DNA from: Pseudomonas sp. TCU-HL1
GTDB taxonomy: Bacteria; Pseudomonadota; Gammaproteobacteria; Pseudomonadales; Pseudomonadaceae
Direction: 5' to 3'
NCBI RefSeq assembly: GCF_001708505.1
Contig: NZ_CP015992.1
Coordinates: forward strand, 1,860,001 to 1,924,000
DNA: 64,000 bases
Each line of letters starts with the position of its first letter. Position 1 is the stretch's first letter. The position numbers and the translations under genes are program-made. A model generated the notes under the pieces. That model saw only the letters and a list, made by a program, of their open reading frames with translations. It made no database searches and was not told where the DNA came from. Below, in pieces: positions 17,411 through 27,035 of this stretch.

Positions 17411-18940
17411 ATGAACGACAATCTTCTCGATATACCCGGCTATCTCGTGCACGGACGCCTGGGCAAAGGCGGGATGGCCGAGGTCTACCTCGCCACCCAG
17501 GAGTCCCTCAATCGCAAGGTGGCGGTGAAGGTGCTGGACAGGCTGGACGACGAAGCCTTCACCGAGCGTTTCGTCCGGGAGGCGCGCATACTCGCGTCCC
17601 TGCGTCACCCGTCCATCGTCACCATTCACGACATCGACTCGCTGCCCGATGGCCGCCACTACCTGGCCATGGAGTTCCTCTCGGGCGGCGACCTTGGCCG
17701 CTACAAGGGCCAGGCACTGGAGCCCCTGGAAGCGCTGCGCATCGTTCGGCAGATCGCCGGTGCCCTGGCGGTGGTGCACGACAAGGGTCTGGTGCACCGT
17801 GACATCAAACCGGCCAACATCCTCTTCCGCGACGACGGCACCGCGGTGCTCACCGACTTTGGCATCGCCAAGGACCTGGAACTGGACACCGAGCTGACCC
17901 AGTTCAACGTCGCCGTCGGCAGTCCGGCCTACAGCAGCCCGGAGCAGGCCCAGTGCCAGACGCTGGATGCGCGCAGCGACATCTACAGCCTGGGCGTGAT
18001 CCTACTGGAGTTGCTGACCGGTGATAACCCGTATCGCGGCGCCAGCTACGCGGAAACCGTGCTCAATCACGTGCAGATGGACCCGCCGTTGCTGCGACGC
18101 GGCCTGTCCGACTACCAGCACGTGATCGACCGCATGCTGGCCAAGGACCCGGACGAACGCTTCGCCGATTGCCGCGTGCTGCTGGACAGCCTCAATGAGC
18201 TGTGCGATCTCGACCTCGACTTCACCCGCATCGCACCCGCCATGCGCGTGGACCGGCCGGCCGAGCAGTCCGTGGCACGTCGCCGGTACCGGGGCCTGCT
18301 CTGGGGCCTGGTCGGGTTGATGCTGCTGGTGGTTTCCACGGGTGGCGGCTACTACGTCGTGCTGCGGATGAAAATCGCCGACCTGCTGGAACTGGGGGAG
18401 CAGCGCCTGGCCGAAGGCAAGCTGGTGGAACCGGCCGCAGACAACGCCGATTTCTACTTCCATGAGGTGCTGCGCCTGGACAACGACAATGCCAAGGCGG
18501 GCGACGGCCTGCAGCGTGTCCTTGCCGCGCGCATCAGCAACATCCTGGCGCTGGCCGAACAGCGCCTGGCAGAAGACAACCTGTTGCAGCCGGAACAGGA
18601 CAACGCGGTGTTCTATTACCAGCAGGTGCTGACGTTGGCGCCGGGTAACGAGCAGGCCCTGGCGGGACTGGAAAAAGTCGCGCAGCGCTTCGTCGACCAC
18701 AGCGAAGAGGCCTACCGCCGGCGCGAGTTCGCTCTCGCGCTGGAATACATCGACGCCGGCCTGCAGGTGGCGCCGACGAACCCGACCCTGCTGGAGCTGC
18801 GCGCCGTTCACGAGCAGCGGGTGCGCAAGGCCAAGACCAAGGCCGTGCGGGTGGCGGCGAATCGGGCGGCCAAACCTCAGGCGAAGCAGCCAGAGCAGAC
18901 CAATCCCATCAAGAAGCTGTGGAATCGCCTCTTCAATTAA
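17411..18940 (+). CDS. Membrane Ser/Thr protein kinase with TPR-like tail
   Basis: A 509-residue Hanks-type kinase. The Gly loop is GKGGMAEVY, the ATP Lys is Lys40 in VAVKVL, the catalytic loop is HRDIKPAN around residue 130, DFG follows near 150, and the activation segment ends in SPAYSSPEQ. A single transmembrane helix at about 293-317 separates it from a C-terminal region with two near-repeated units (LLELGEQRLAEGKLVEPA and ILALAEQRLAEDNLLQP) followed by a TPR-like unit, presumably periplasmic. It phosphorylates Ser/Thr of target proteins, likely including the FHA protein next door. The start codon lies four bases after the phosphatase stop, so they form one operon. Confidence 0.9.
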   Translation: MNDNLLDIPGYLVHGRLGKGGMAEVYLATQESLNRKVAVKVLDRLDDEAFTERFVREARILASLRHPSIVTIHDIDSLPDGRHYLAMEFLSGGDLGRYKGQALEPLEALRIVRQIAGALAVVHDKGLVHRDIKPANILFRDDGTAVLTDFGIAKDLELDTELTQFNVAVGSPAYSSPEQAQCQTLDARSDIYSLGVILLELLTGDNPYRGASYAETVLNHVQMDPPLLRRGLSDYQHVIDRMLAKDPDERFADCRVLLDSLNELCDLDLDFTRIAPAMRVDRPAEQSVARRRYRGLLWGLVGLMLLVVSTGGGYYVVLRMKIADLLELGEQRLAEGKLVEPAADNADFYFHEVLRLDNDNAKAGDGLQRVLAARISNILALAEQRLAEDNLLQPEQDNAVFYYQQVLTLAPGNEQALAGLEKVAQRFVDHSEEAYRRREFALALEYIDAGLQVAPTNPTLLELRAVHEQRVRKAKTKAVRVAANRAAKPQAKQPEQTNPIKKLWNRLFN

Positions 18941-19014
18941 CTGCCAACTCCAGCAAGGTCAGGTTGCAGGCACATGGCTATCATTGTCCCATGCCCTGCC
19001 TCCAAGGACCTCGT

Positions 19015-19857
19015 ATGCTCAGGATTCATTTTGCCGATAACCGCCAGGCGCCCATCTGGCTGGTGGACGAGCGCTTCACCATCGGCCAGGACAGTCGCAA
19101 CAGCCTCGTTCTGGCGGAACCGGAGATCAGTCTGTTCCACGCGGAAATCCGCCAGGAGCACGGTCAGTACTACCTGAGCGACTGCGGCACGCCCGGTGGC
19201 ACCTTCGTCAATGGCGAACGTATCGGCGCACGCTTCCAGCTGCGTTCCGACGACCGCGTACGGGTTGGCCAGCTCGAACTGCTGCTGGTGGACCCGGCCA
19301 AGGCCCGGCCGAAGGCGGAAACCACGGCGCGCTGGTACCTGCAGGTGATCAAGGGGGAGCACGAAGGGCAGAAATACCACGTCACCGGCTCCATGACCTT
19401 TGGCCGCTCGGTGAAGTGCGAGCTGTGCTTCAGCGATCAGGAACTGTCGCGCCGGCACTGCGAGTTCTTCCTCAAGGACGACGTGCTGGAGGCCAAGGAC
19501 CTGGCCTCGGCCAACGGCGTGTTCGTCAACCAGCAGAAAGTCAGCACCGCCGTGCTGCAGCCGGGTGACCAGATCCGTATGGGCACGGTGACCCTGCTGG
19601 TCATTGGTCCCAAGGTGGCGGCCCCCCAGGCCGTGGACGAAGATGCCACCCTGTTCATGCCGGTCGTCCAACTGCCCAAGGCCGCCGCGCCACGTCCGGC
19701 AGGGCGCCAGCCCGTGGCGAACCCGCTGCGAGCGGCGGCGCAGAAGCAGGCCGCGCCCGCCGAAGCGGCGCGGCAATCGCCGAACAGGCTGCTGATCGGG
19801 CTGCTGGTGCTGGTCGTTGCCGCGGCGGCAGCGTTCGCAGGAAAGACGATGCTGTAG
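19015..19857 (+). CDS. Double FHA-domain membrane protein
   Basis: A 280-residue protein with two forkhead-associated domains, which bind phosphothreonine peptides. FHA1 spans residues about 20-85 (FTIGQDSRNSL, SLFHAEI, GTFVNGERI). FHA2 spans about 118-192 (FGRSVKCEL, LSRRHCEFF, NGVFVNQQK). A Pro/Ala-rich linker follows, then a C-terminal transmembrane helix at 258-278, making it a tail-anchored reader of the kinase signal. I chose the ATG after AAGGACC. It lies 74 bases after the kinase gene and completes a phosphatase-kinase-reader set. Confidence 0.88.
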   Translation: MLRIHFADNRQAPIWLVDERFTIGQDSRNSLVLAEPEISLFHAEIRQEHGQYYLSDCGTPGGTFVNGERIGARFQLRSDDRVRVGQLELLLVDPAKARPKAETTARWYLQVIKGEHEGQKYHVTGSMTFGRSVKCELCFSDQELSRRHCEFFLKDDVLEAKDLASANGVFVNQQKVSTAVLQPGDQIRMGTVTLLVIGPKVAAPQAVDEDATLFMPVVQLPKAAAPRPAGRQPVANPLRAAAQKQAAPAEAARQSPNRLLIGLLVLVVAAAAAFAGKTML

Positions 19858-19898
19858 GGGCGAATTCATTCGCCAAGGGCCGCGCAGCGGCCCCGTGC
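19853..19898. repeat. REP element (GTAGGGGCGAATTCATTCGCC)
   Basis: GGGGCGAATTCATTCGCC followed by the small palindrome GGGCCGC-GCA-GCGGCCC. It overlaps the FHA gene stop and lies between convergent genes. The same unit occurs as an inverted pair at 63257-63352. Confidence 0.65.
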
Positions 19899-19902
19899 GG
19901 GC

Positions 19903-20493
19903 TCACTTCTGAGTGCCAAACACCTTCGCCAGGTGCTCTTCATAGCGCTTCACATCCGCTTCGATGTTCGGGCGCTTCATCACGTCCACGCAGAGGAAGG
20001 TGGGCAGGGCGCTCATGCCGAGGAACTCGTTGGCCTTGTGGAAGGGGAAGTACACGGTATCCACGCCCTTGCCCTCGAAGAAGTCGGTCGGGTCGTCGAA
20101 GGCCTGCTGCGGAGCGTTCCAGGTCAGCGACAGCATGTACTGCTTGCCCTGGATGAGGCCACCGCTGCCGTACTTCTGCGACGCGTCGGAGCGGGTGCGG
20201 CCGTCGTTGGCGTAGAGGCTGCCGTGGCCGGCGGTGAACACCTCGTCCAGGTAGCGCTTCACGGTCCAGGGCGCGCCCATCCACCAGCCGGGCATCTGGT
20301 AGATCACCACGTCGGCCCAGAGGAATTTCTGCACCTCTTCGGCAATGTCGTAACCGGCGTCGATCTGGGTTTCCTTGACGTCGAAGCCGGCGCGGTCGAG
20401 ATGGGCCAGCGCGGCATCGTGCAGGGTGGCGTTGTAGCGGCCGTCGGAGTGGGCGAATTTCTTGCCGCCGTTGAGCAGAAGGATCTTTTTCAT
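19903..20493 (-). CDS. mdaB: NADPH quinone reductase, MdaB type
   Basis: A 196-residue flavodoxin-like protein. It starts MKKILLLNGGKKFAHSDGRY, with an FAD-binding PGWWMGAPWTVKRYLDEV in the middle. It carries out two-electron reduction of quinones with NADPH, avoiding semiquinone radicals. The divergent gene 158 bases away encodes a YgiN-like monooxygenase; in E. coli mdaB and ygiN form one operon and cycle quinol and quinone. That context supports the symbol. Confidence 0.88.
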   Translation of the reverse strand: MKKILLLNGGKKFAHSDGRYNATLHDAALAHLDRAGFDVKETQIDAGYDIAEEVQKFLWADVVIYQMPGWWMGAPWTVKRYLDEVFTAGHGSLYANDGRTRSDASQKYGSGGLIQGKQYMLSLTWNAPQQAFDDPTDFFEGKGVDTVYFPFHKANEFLGMSALPTFLCVDVMKRPNIEADVKRYEEHLAKVFGTQK

Positions 20494-20651
20494 GGCAGGT
20501 AGTCTCCGTAAGTCGATGTGGCGGCAGACTACCGGTCGCGTCTTCGCGGAAACACCGTCCAGAGCGCAATTGATACTTGCTTGAAAGTCATGAATTGGCG
20601 GGTTCGCCTTGCGATAAGGTTGATAAAACAATCGACGCAAGGTTTATCGAC

Positions 20652-20966
20652 ATGACCCAGCCCTACGGCTTCATCCTTCATGCGTACACGAAACCCGAGA
20701 AAGCCGATGCGTTCGAAGCGCTGTTCCGCGCCTATGTCGAACCCAGCCGGGCGGAGGCGGGTTGCATCGAATACCACATGCTGCGTGATGCACAGGACCC
20801 GAGCCTGTTCATCTTCTTCGAGGTCTGGCAGAGCCATGTCCACTTCGAGACGCACTGCGCGCTGCCGCATATGCGCCGCTTCCATGAAAACCGCATGGAT
20901 TACCTGCGCCGCGATTTCGACATCCGCGAAATCGAGATGCTCAGCCCGTCGTCCGCGGGGCGTTAA
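20652..20966 (+). CDS. YgiN-like antibiotic-biosynthesis-monooxygenase domain protein
   Basis: A 104-residue dimeric ferredoxin-like ABM protein. Visible family features are FILHAYTKPEKADAFE, the EAGCIEYHMLRD strand and FEVWQSHVHFETH. The E. coli relative YgiN oxidises menadiol. Divergence from mdaB suggests a paired quinone redox role. The last bases overlap the stop of the following minus-strand hydrolase by four. Confidence 0.82.
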   Translation: MTQPYGFILHAYTKPEKADAFEALFRAYVEPSRAEAGCIEYHMLRDAQDPSLFIFFEVWQSHVHFETHCALPHMRRFHENRMDYLRRDFDIREIEMLSPSSAGR

Positions 20967-21727
20967 AGGCCGCTGCGAATCAGTTCCAGATACTCCGGCC
21001 GGCCGCCAATGTCGTTGTGTCCAACACCGGGGATCACCTCCCGCCGTGCTACTCCCGAGCGGAACTGGGCGAAGAGCTTCTCGCTGCTCCAGCGTGGAAT
21101 CACCTCGTCGCGTTCTGCGACGATCAGCAGGGTGGGGATGCTGATGGCCGGGGCGTAGCGCCAGGACTCGTACGTGTCCTGAAGCATCCAGCGCACCGGG
21201 TAGATGGGAAATTGCCGCTGGGCCAGTTCGAGGATGCTGTTGTAAGGCGTGACCAGTACCAGGCGCGCCACCGGGCGCTGGCTGGCCAGGCGAATGGCCA
21301 CGCCGCTGCCCAGGCTGCGGCCGACCACGGCCACTTCGCCGTGCAGGGCGCTGACCTTGTCGAACAGCTCCAGGGCGTCGTTCTGGATGGCTGCCTCCGA
21401 GGGCTTGCCCGTGCTGTCGCCGAAACCCCGGTAGTGCAGCAGGTAGAGGGCGTGGTCGGGAAACGCCTCGCCAAAGTCCGGCAGGCTGCGCGACACATCC
21501 TCGGCATTGCCGCCGAAGTAGATCAGCGCCTTGGGGCTGGCGAGCGGCCGCACGGTGACGGCGATCTGCTGGTCCGTCACCGGCAGCATCAGCAGCCGGT
21601 CCGGGCCGCCGATTGCGCGGGGCTGCGGGAAGTAGATCAGCGAACGCTGGAAGACGAAGAGCAGCCCGCCCACACCCAGATAGAGCGCAAGGGCTAGCAG
21701 GATGACGCCGATCAGGCTGCGGGCCAT
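20963..21727 (-). CDS. Membrane-anchored alpha/beta hydrolase
   Basis: A 254-residue protein with an N-terminal hydrophobic anchor (residues 5-25) and an alpha/beta hydrolase fold. The nucleophile elbow is VVGRSLGSG, an acid is likely in AERDEVIP, and the catalytic His in GVGHNDIGG. FGGNAEDVSRSL is typical of the BEM46/ABHD13 group. The substrate is unknown; relatives act on fatty-acyl thioesters or esters near membranes. A longer start was rejected because it removes the signal-anchor from the N-terminus. Confidence 0.82.
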   Translation of the reverse strand: MARSLIGVILLALALYLGVGGLLFVFQRSLIYFPQPRAIGGPDRLLMLPVTDQQIAVTVRPLASPKALIYFGGNAEDVSRSLPDFGEAFPDHALYLLHYRGFGDSTGKPSEAAIQNDALELFDKVSALHGEVAVVGRSLGSGVAIRLASQRPVARLVLVTPYNSILELAQRQFPIYPVRWMLQDTYESWRYAPAISIPTLLIVAERDEVIPRWSSEKLFAQFRSGVARREVIPGVGHNDIGGRPEYLELIRSGL

Positions 21728-21885
21728 GGCATCAGCGCTGGCAAATGTGGAGCGGATGGCTGAGCCCGCTGTTGCGGTGAGTCCTGAGCATTGAACGTCT
21801 CTCCCAGTGGCGAATCGGGTCCATTCACCATAGTCGAGGCAGGCTTGCCTAAGCTGTAAGGGCATGCCCATGCGAGGTGGCCACA

Positions 21886-22209
21886 ATGGAACGCAAGCAC
21901 GATCTCGACACCTACAAGCGCTTCAAGAAGCAGCATCCAGCGTACTTTCAGGCGGTGGAAACCCTCGGCGCCGTGGTGCGCCAGGCCGGTCCGCTGGATG
22001 AACTCAGCCTGCAACTGATCCAGCTCGCCGCCGCCGCGGCGATTCACTCCGAAGGCGCTGTTCACAGCCACACCCGGCGCGCCCTGGAAGCCGGTGCCAC
22101 TCCCGAGCACATCCACCACACCCTGCTGGCGCTCACCAGCACCATCGGCTTCCCCACCGTGATGGCCGCCCTGAGTTGGGCGGGAGATGTGCTGGAGCAC
22201 CGTGAGTAG
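21886..22209 (+). CDS. Carboxymuconolactone-decarboxylase-family protein lacking the AhpD cysteines
   Basis: A 107-residue all-helical CMD/AhpD-like domain. The family motif region reads AIHSEGAVHSHTRRALEAGAT, so the usual CxxC of AhpD-type peroxidases is missing while His and Glu remain. It is therefore probably a decarboxylase-like or non-redox member. The second of two nearby ATGs was chosen because GAGGTGG lies at the right distance. No related pathway genes are adjacent. Confidence 0.75.
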   Translation: MERKHDLDTYKRFKKQHPAYFQAVETLGAVVRQAGPLDELSLQLIQLAAAAAIHSEGAVHSHTRRALEAGATPEHIHHTLLALTSTIGFPTVMAALSWAGDVLEHRE

Positions 22210-22223
22210 GCGTTTCGGATGCC

Positions 22224-22268
22224 CATGTAGGGTGGAAATCCACGAGGTGGATTTCCACCGCAGCGGCC
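22224..22268. repeat. GTAGGGTGG palindromic repeat
   Basis: GGTGGAAATCCAC-GAGG-TGGATTTCCACC, a perfect 13-bp-arm hairpin preceded by TGTAG, sits between convergent genes. It belongs to the broad class of dispersed GTAGG(A/G)TG repeats also seen at 25799-25865, 29755-29836 and 34238-34262, and may also end transcription. Confidence 0.65.
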
Positions 22269-24125
<1,857 letters not shown>

Positions 24126-24834
24126 TGCCCACCTGCCTTGTCCGGGAAAAGTCTTGTGACATTAACCCACTCCCGGGGCGGGCTGGAATTCCAGGCCCAG
24201 GACAACCTGCGACGCTCGGCCGTTCCCGGGCCGCTGGCGCCCGGCCTTGGAGCCAGCGGACATAAGCCAGCGCTCCGTTCTCGCCGAATTGCATAGGCCG
24301 GGCGACCAGTTACCTCGCTGTGATACTGGCCAACTACCATAATTCGTCTCTGAGCGAGCAGGGCCAACCCACTCGTGCCCCCATACCGAACGTTTCCCGC
24401 AAAGCACCTCGTGGATATTTGATGATCGGGGCGCTTGGTGTGCCTCTCGGCCTCTGACCAGCACAAGGCGGGAGTATTGGCGGGGAGGCGGTCGTCCGTG
24501 CCGGGCCAGAGACACAGGACCTGGTGCTGCTTTCTCGATGTGAATGCAGTGGAACAGCAGCGCTTGCGCTGTGGAAGCGGCTTTCTCGTTTGCATGAACG
24601 ATCAGCAGCAGTTCCGTGGTCATCGAGGCCGATTCGATCTGGTTAGCCGCCAGCAAAGCGGATCGGCAAGTCCTGATTTCGGCTGTCGCGTGCAGGGTGT
24701 CGGTGGGTGAGCTTCCTCCTGACGGATAGAGTGGCGAGGGTGGGTAACCGCGCTCCCGATCCGCTCGCAGGGGCATCTGCGACGCATGTCGTGCCTCATC
24801 CACCCGAGAATCCAATGCGCGCGGGAAGATCGTC
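24126..24834. other. Long intergenic region between divergent ABC exporter and Usp genes
   Basis: About 700 bases. It must hold both divergent promoters. Short open frames occur, but none has a ribosome site with plausible composition. I saw no transposase remnant, tRNA or strong hairpin-plus-T terminator. It is long for this gene-dense window, so a small RNA or a decayed gene cannot be excluded. Confidence 0.4.
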
Positions 24835-25761
24835 ATGCATACCATCCGTAACACGCTGGTAGTGATGGATCCGCAGCAGTCCGAAGAGCAGATCCTGAAC
24901 CGAGCCAGAATGATTGCCAGCTCTACTCGATCACATCTGCACCTGCTGGTTTGCGACAAGCGTCCCGACCTTTCCCCTCACCTCGAGGAGGTGCGGGGCG
25001 CGTTGGAAAAGGAGGGGTTCAGCGTCAGTGCCCAACGGGCCTGGCACCACAGCCTGCACCAGACCGTGATCGCCGCGCAGCAGGCGGAAGGCTGCGGCCT
25101 GGTGATCAAGCAGCACCGCCCTGACAACCCCCTGACGAAGTCGATACTCACCCCAGAGGACTGGAAGCTGCTGCGATATTGCCCCAGCCCGGTGCTGATC
25201 GTGAAAACCACCGCACCCTGGGCCAGCGGCACCATTCTCGCCGCCGTCGATGTCGGCAACAGTGATATCGAGCACCGCGTCCTGCACGCCGGTATCGTCA
25301 GCCACGGCCACGACGTCGCCAAGCTGTCCGGCGGCACCCTGCACATGATGAGCGCCCATCCTTACCCGATGCTCTCGGCGCCCGACCCGGTGTTCCAGCG
25401 CAAGGAGAGCATTGAGGATTTCTACCGCGAACAGTGCCGGACACTGCAGAAGGAGTTCGGCATCGATGACGAGCGCCTGCATATCGAGGAAGGCGCGGCC
25501 GATATCCTGATCCCGCAGGTGGCCCGCAAGCTCAAAGCCGCGCTCACGGTGATCGGCAATGTGGCGCGCACCGGGTTGGCCGGGGCCATGATCGGCAATA
25601 CCGCCGAGATGGTTCTCGACAGCCTGGAGAGTGATGTCCTGGTGCTCAAGCCGGATGACATCATCACCCATCTGGAGGAGCTGGCAGCCCCGGCACAAGG
25701 CCCCCAGGAACAAGCCACGCTATCGTCCTGGCCCTACAACCACCATAACCATCGGCAGTAG
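24835..25761 (+). CDS. Tandem-domain universal stress protein
   Basis: A 308-residue relative of the Usp at 15.1 kb. It has the same layout: domain 1 begins HTIRNTLVVMDP and includes GLVIKQHRPDNP; domain 2 ends with GNVARTGLAGAMIGNTAE, an ATP-type nucleotide loop. The C-terminus has a His/Asn-rich tail (SWPYNHHNHRQ) absent from the paralogue. Such proteins are induced by low oxygen and energy stress in Pseudomonas. It is transcribed alone. Confidence 0.85.
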   Translation: MHTIRNTLVVMDPQQSEEQILNRARMIASSTRSHLHLLVCDKRPDLSPHLEEVRGALEKEGFSVSAQRAWHHSLHQTVIAAQQAEGCGLVIKQHRPDNPLTKSILTPEDWKLLRYCPSPVLIVKTTAPWASGTILAAVDVGNSDIEHRVLHAGIVSHGHDVAKLSGGTLHMMSAHPYPMLSAPDPVFQRKESIEDFYREQCRTLQKEFGIDDERLHIEEGAADILIPQVARKLKAALTVIGNVARTGLAGAMIGNTAEMVLDSLESDVLVLKPDDIITHLEELAAPAQGPQEQATLSSWPYNHHNHRQ

Positions 25762-25906
25762 CCAGCTCCGGGTGGCCCATGCCCAATCGCAGGTTTTCGT
25801 AGGGTGAAAATCGCTTTTCAGTTCCACCGTCGCGCCATGCCGCATTCCGATGGTGGATCGATGACGCGTGATCCGCCCTGCAAGGGCTCCGGAGGGATCT
25901 CGCGCC

Positions 25907-26131
25907 TCAATGCACTTCTTTCGATGCCTGGCCGAACTGGAGGTCTGCCGTATTCAGGCGTTCAAGCTCGCGGCGCACCATGTTGGCGAAGGCCGATGGC
26001 TTGAGGTGGTACAGCTCGGTGGCTACCCAGGCCAGCCAGCGCGGGCCCATGGCGTCGCGCTGCGCCAGCAGGCGTAGCGCTTCGTCACGAGCCTGTCCGG
26101 CATGTTCCTGATGGAACTGCCGGCGACTCAC
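25907..26131 (-). CDS. Small protein of unknown function downstream of yebC
   Basis: A 74-residue protein from a GTG start five bases after the YebC stop. An alternative ATG overlapping the end of yebC in another frame would add nine residues. The sequence is helical and amphipathic (QARDEALRLLAQRDAMGP, then AFANMVRRELERLN). No known domain. The tight spacing suggests co-translation with YebC. The start is uncertain because neither candidate has a good ribosome site. Confidence 0.55.
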   Translation of the reverse strand: MSRRQFHQEHAGQARDEALRLLAQRDAMGPRWLAWVATELYHLKPSAFANMVRRELERLNTADLQFGQASKEVH

Positions 26132-26135
26132 CGGA

Positions 26136-26840
26136 TCAGTTGGCTTGCAGGCCGACATAGACGTTCTGCACGTCGTCATGGCTGTCCAGGGCTTCGAGGA
26201 AGGCTTCGACTTCCTCCAGCTCGGCGCCAGACAGGCCGACCGGGTTCTTCGCCTTGTAGCCCAGGTTGGCGGACTGCACGGTGAAGCCGAATTCCGGTAG
26301 CGCCTTGCACACGGCGTCCAGGTCGGTGGGGTCGGTGTAGAACAGGGTGGCGCCTTCATCGGCCGCTTCGAAGTCCTGGGCGCCCGCCTCAATGGCGGCG
26401 AGTTCGGCGTCGGCATCGGCGCTGGCCGGTTCGGCCTCGATCATGCCCAGGTGGTCGAAGTCCCAGGACACCGAGCCGGAGGTGCCCAGTTGGCCCTTGC
26501 GGAACAGCACGCGCACTTCTGCGACGGTGCGGTTCAGGTTGTCGGTCAGGCACTCGACGATCACCGGTACGCGATGCGGCGCGAAGCCTTCATACAGGGT
26601 GCGTTCGTAGTTGACCACTTCACCCGTCAGGCCTGCGCCTTTCTTGATGGCGCGCTCCAAGGTGTCCTTCGGCATGGAGGCCTTCTTGGCCTGGTGCACG
26701 GCAAGACGCAGCTTGGGGTTCATGTCCGGATCGGCGCCGTTACGCGCGGCGATCATGATCTCTTTCACCAGTTTGCCGAAGATCTTCCCTCGGGCGTTGG
26801 CGGCGGCTTCTTTAGGTTTGGCTTTCCACTGGGCGCCCAT
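26136..26840 (-). CDS. yebC: YebC/PmpR-family protein
   Basis: A 234-residue member of the YebC family. It starts MGAQWKAKPKEAAANARGK, shorter than the usual GHSKWANIKHRK type and typical of the second, YeeN-like paralogue. It includes GADPDMNPKLRLAVHQAK and an acidic C-terminal domain ending in DVQNVYVGLQAN. Family members act as DNA-binding regulators (PmpR represses pqsR in P. aeruginosa), and YebC homologues also relieve ribosome stalling. Which role this paralogue has cannot be decided here. Confidence 0.85.
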   Translation of the reverse strand: MGAQWKAKPKEAAANARGKIFGKLVKEIMIAARNGADPDMNPKLRLAVHQAKKASMPKDTLERAIKKGAGLTGEVVNYERTLYEGFAPHRVPVIVECLTDNLNRTVAEVRVLFRKGQLGTSGSVSWDFDHLGMIEAEPASADADAELAAIEAGAQDFEAADEGATLFYTDPTDLDAVCKALPEFGFTVQSANLGYKAKNPVGLSGAELEEVEAFLEALDSHDDVQNVYVGLQAN

Positions 26841-27035
26841 GGCGGCTCTCTCGCTGGTTCATAAGGGAAATGGCGCGGGATTTTACTTGGGCGGTGAGGC
26901 GGCTGCCAGCCAGCTCGTCAGTTCCGTAAAGGGCCTGTGGGGCATCTGGCGTCGAATGGCCATTATGGATAGATTGCTGATTTCCAGCCTGATCAACGCC
27001 TAGCGGCGCCCACGGCCCCTGCGAGCGGAGAGCGA

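Noticed and set aside
24435..24710. A 91-codon frame in the long intergenic region before the second Usp gene
   Set aside because: No ribosome site, mixed low-information composition and no domain; too weak to call.
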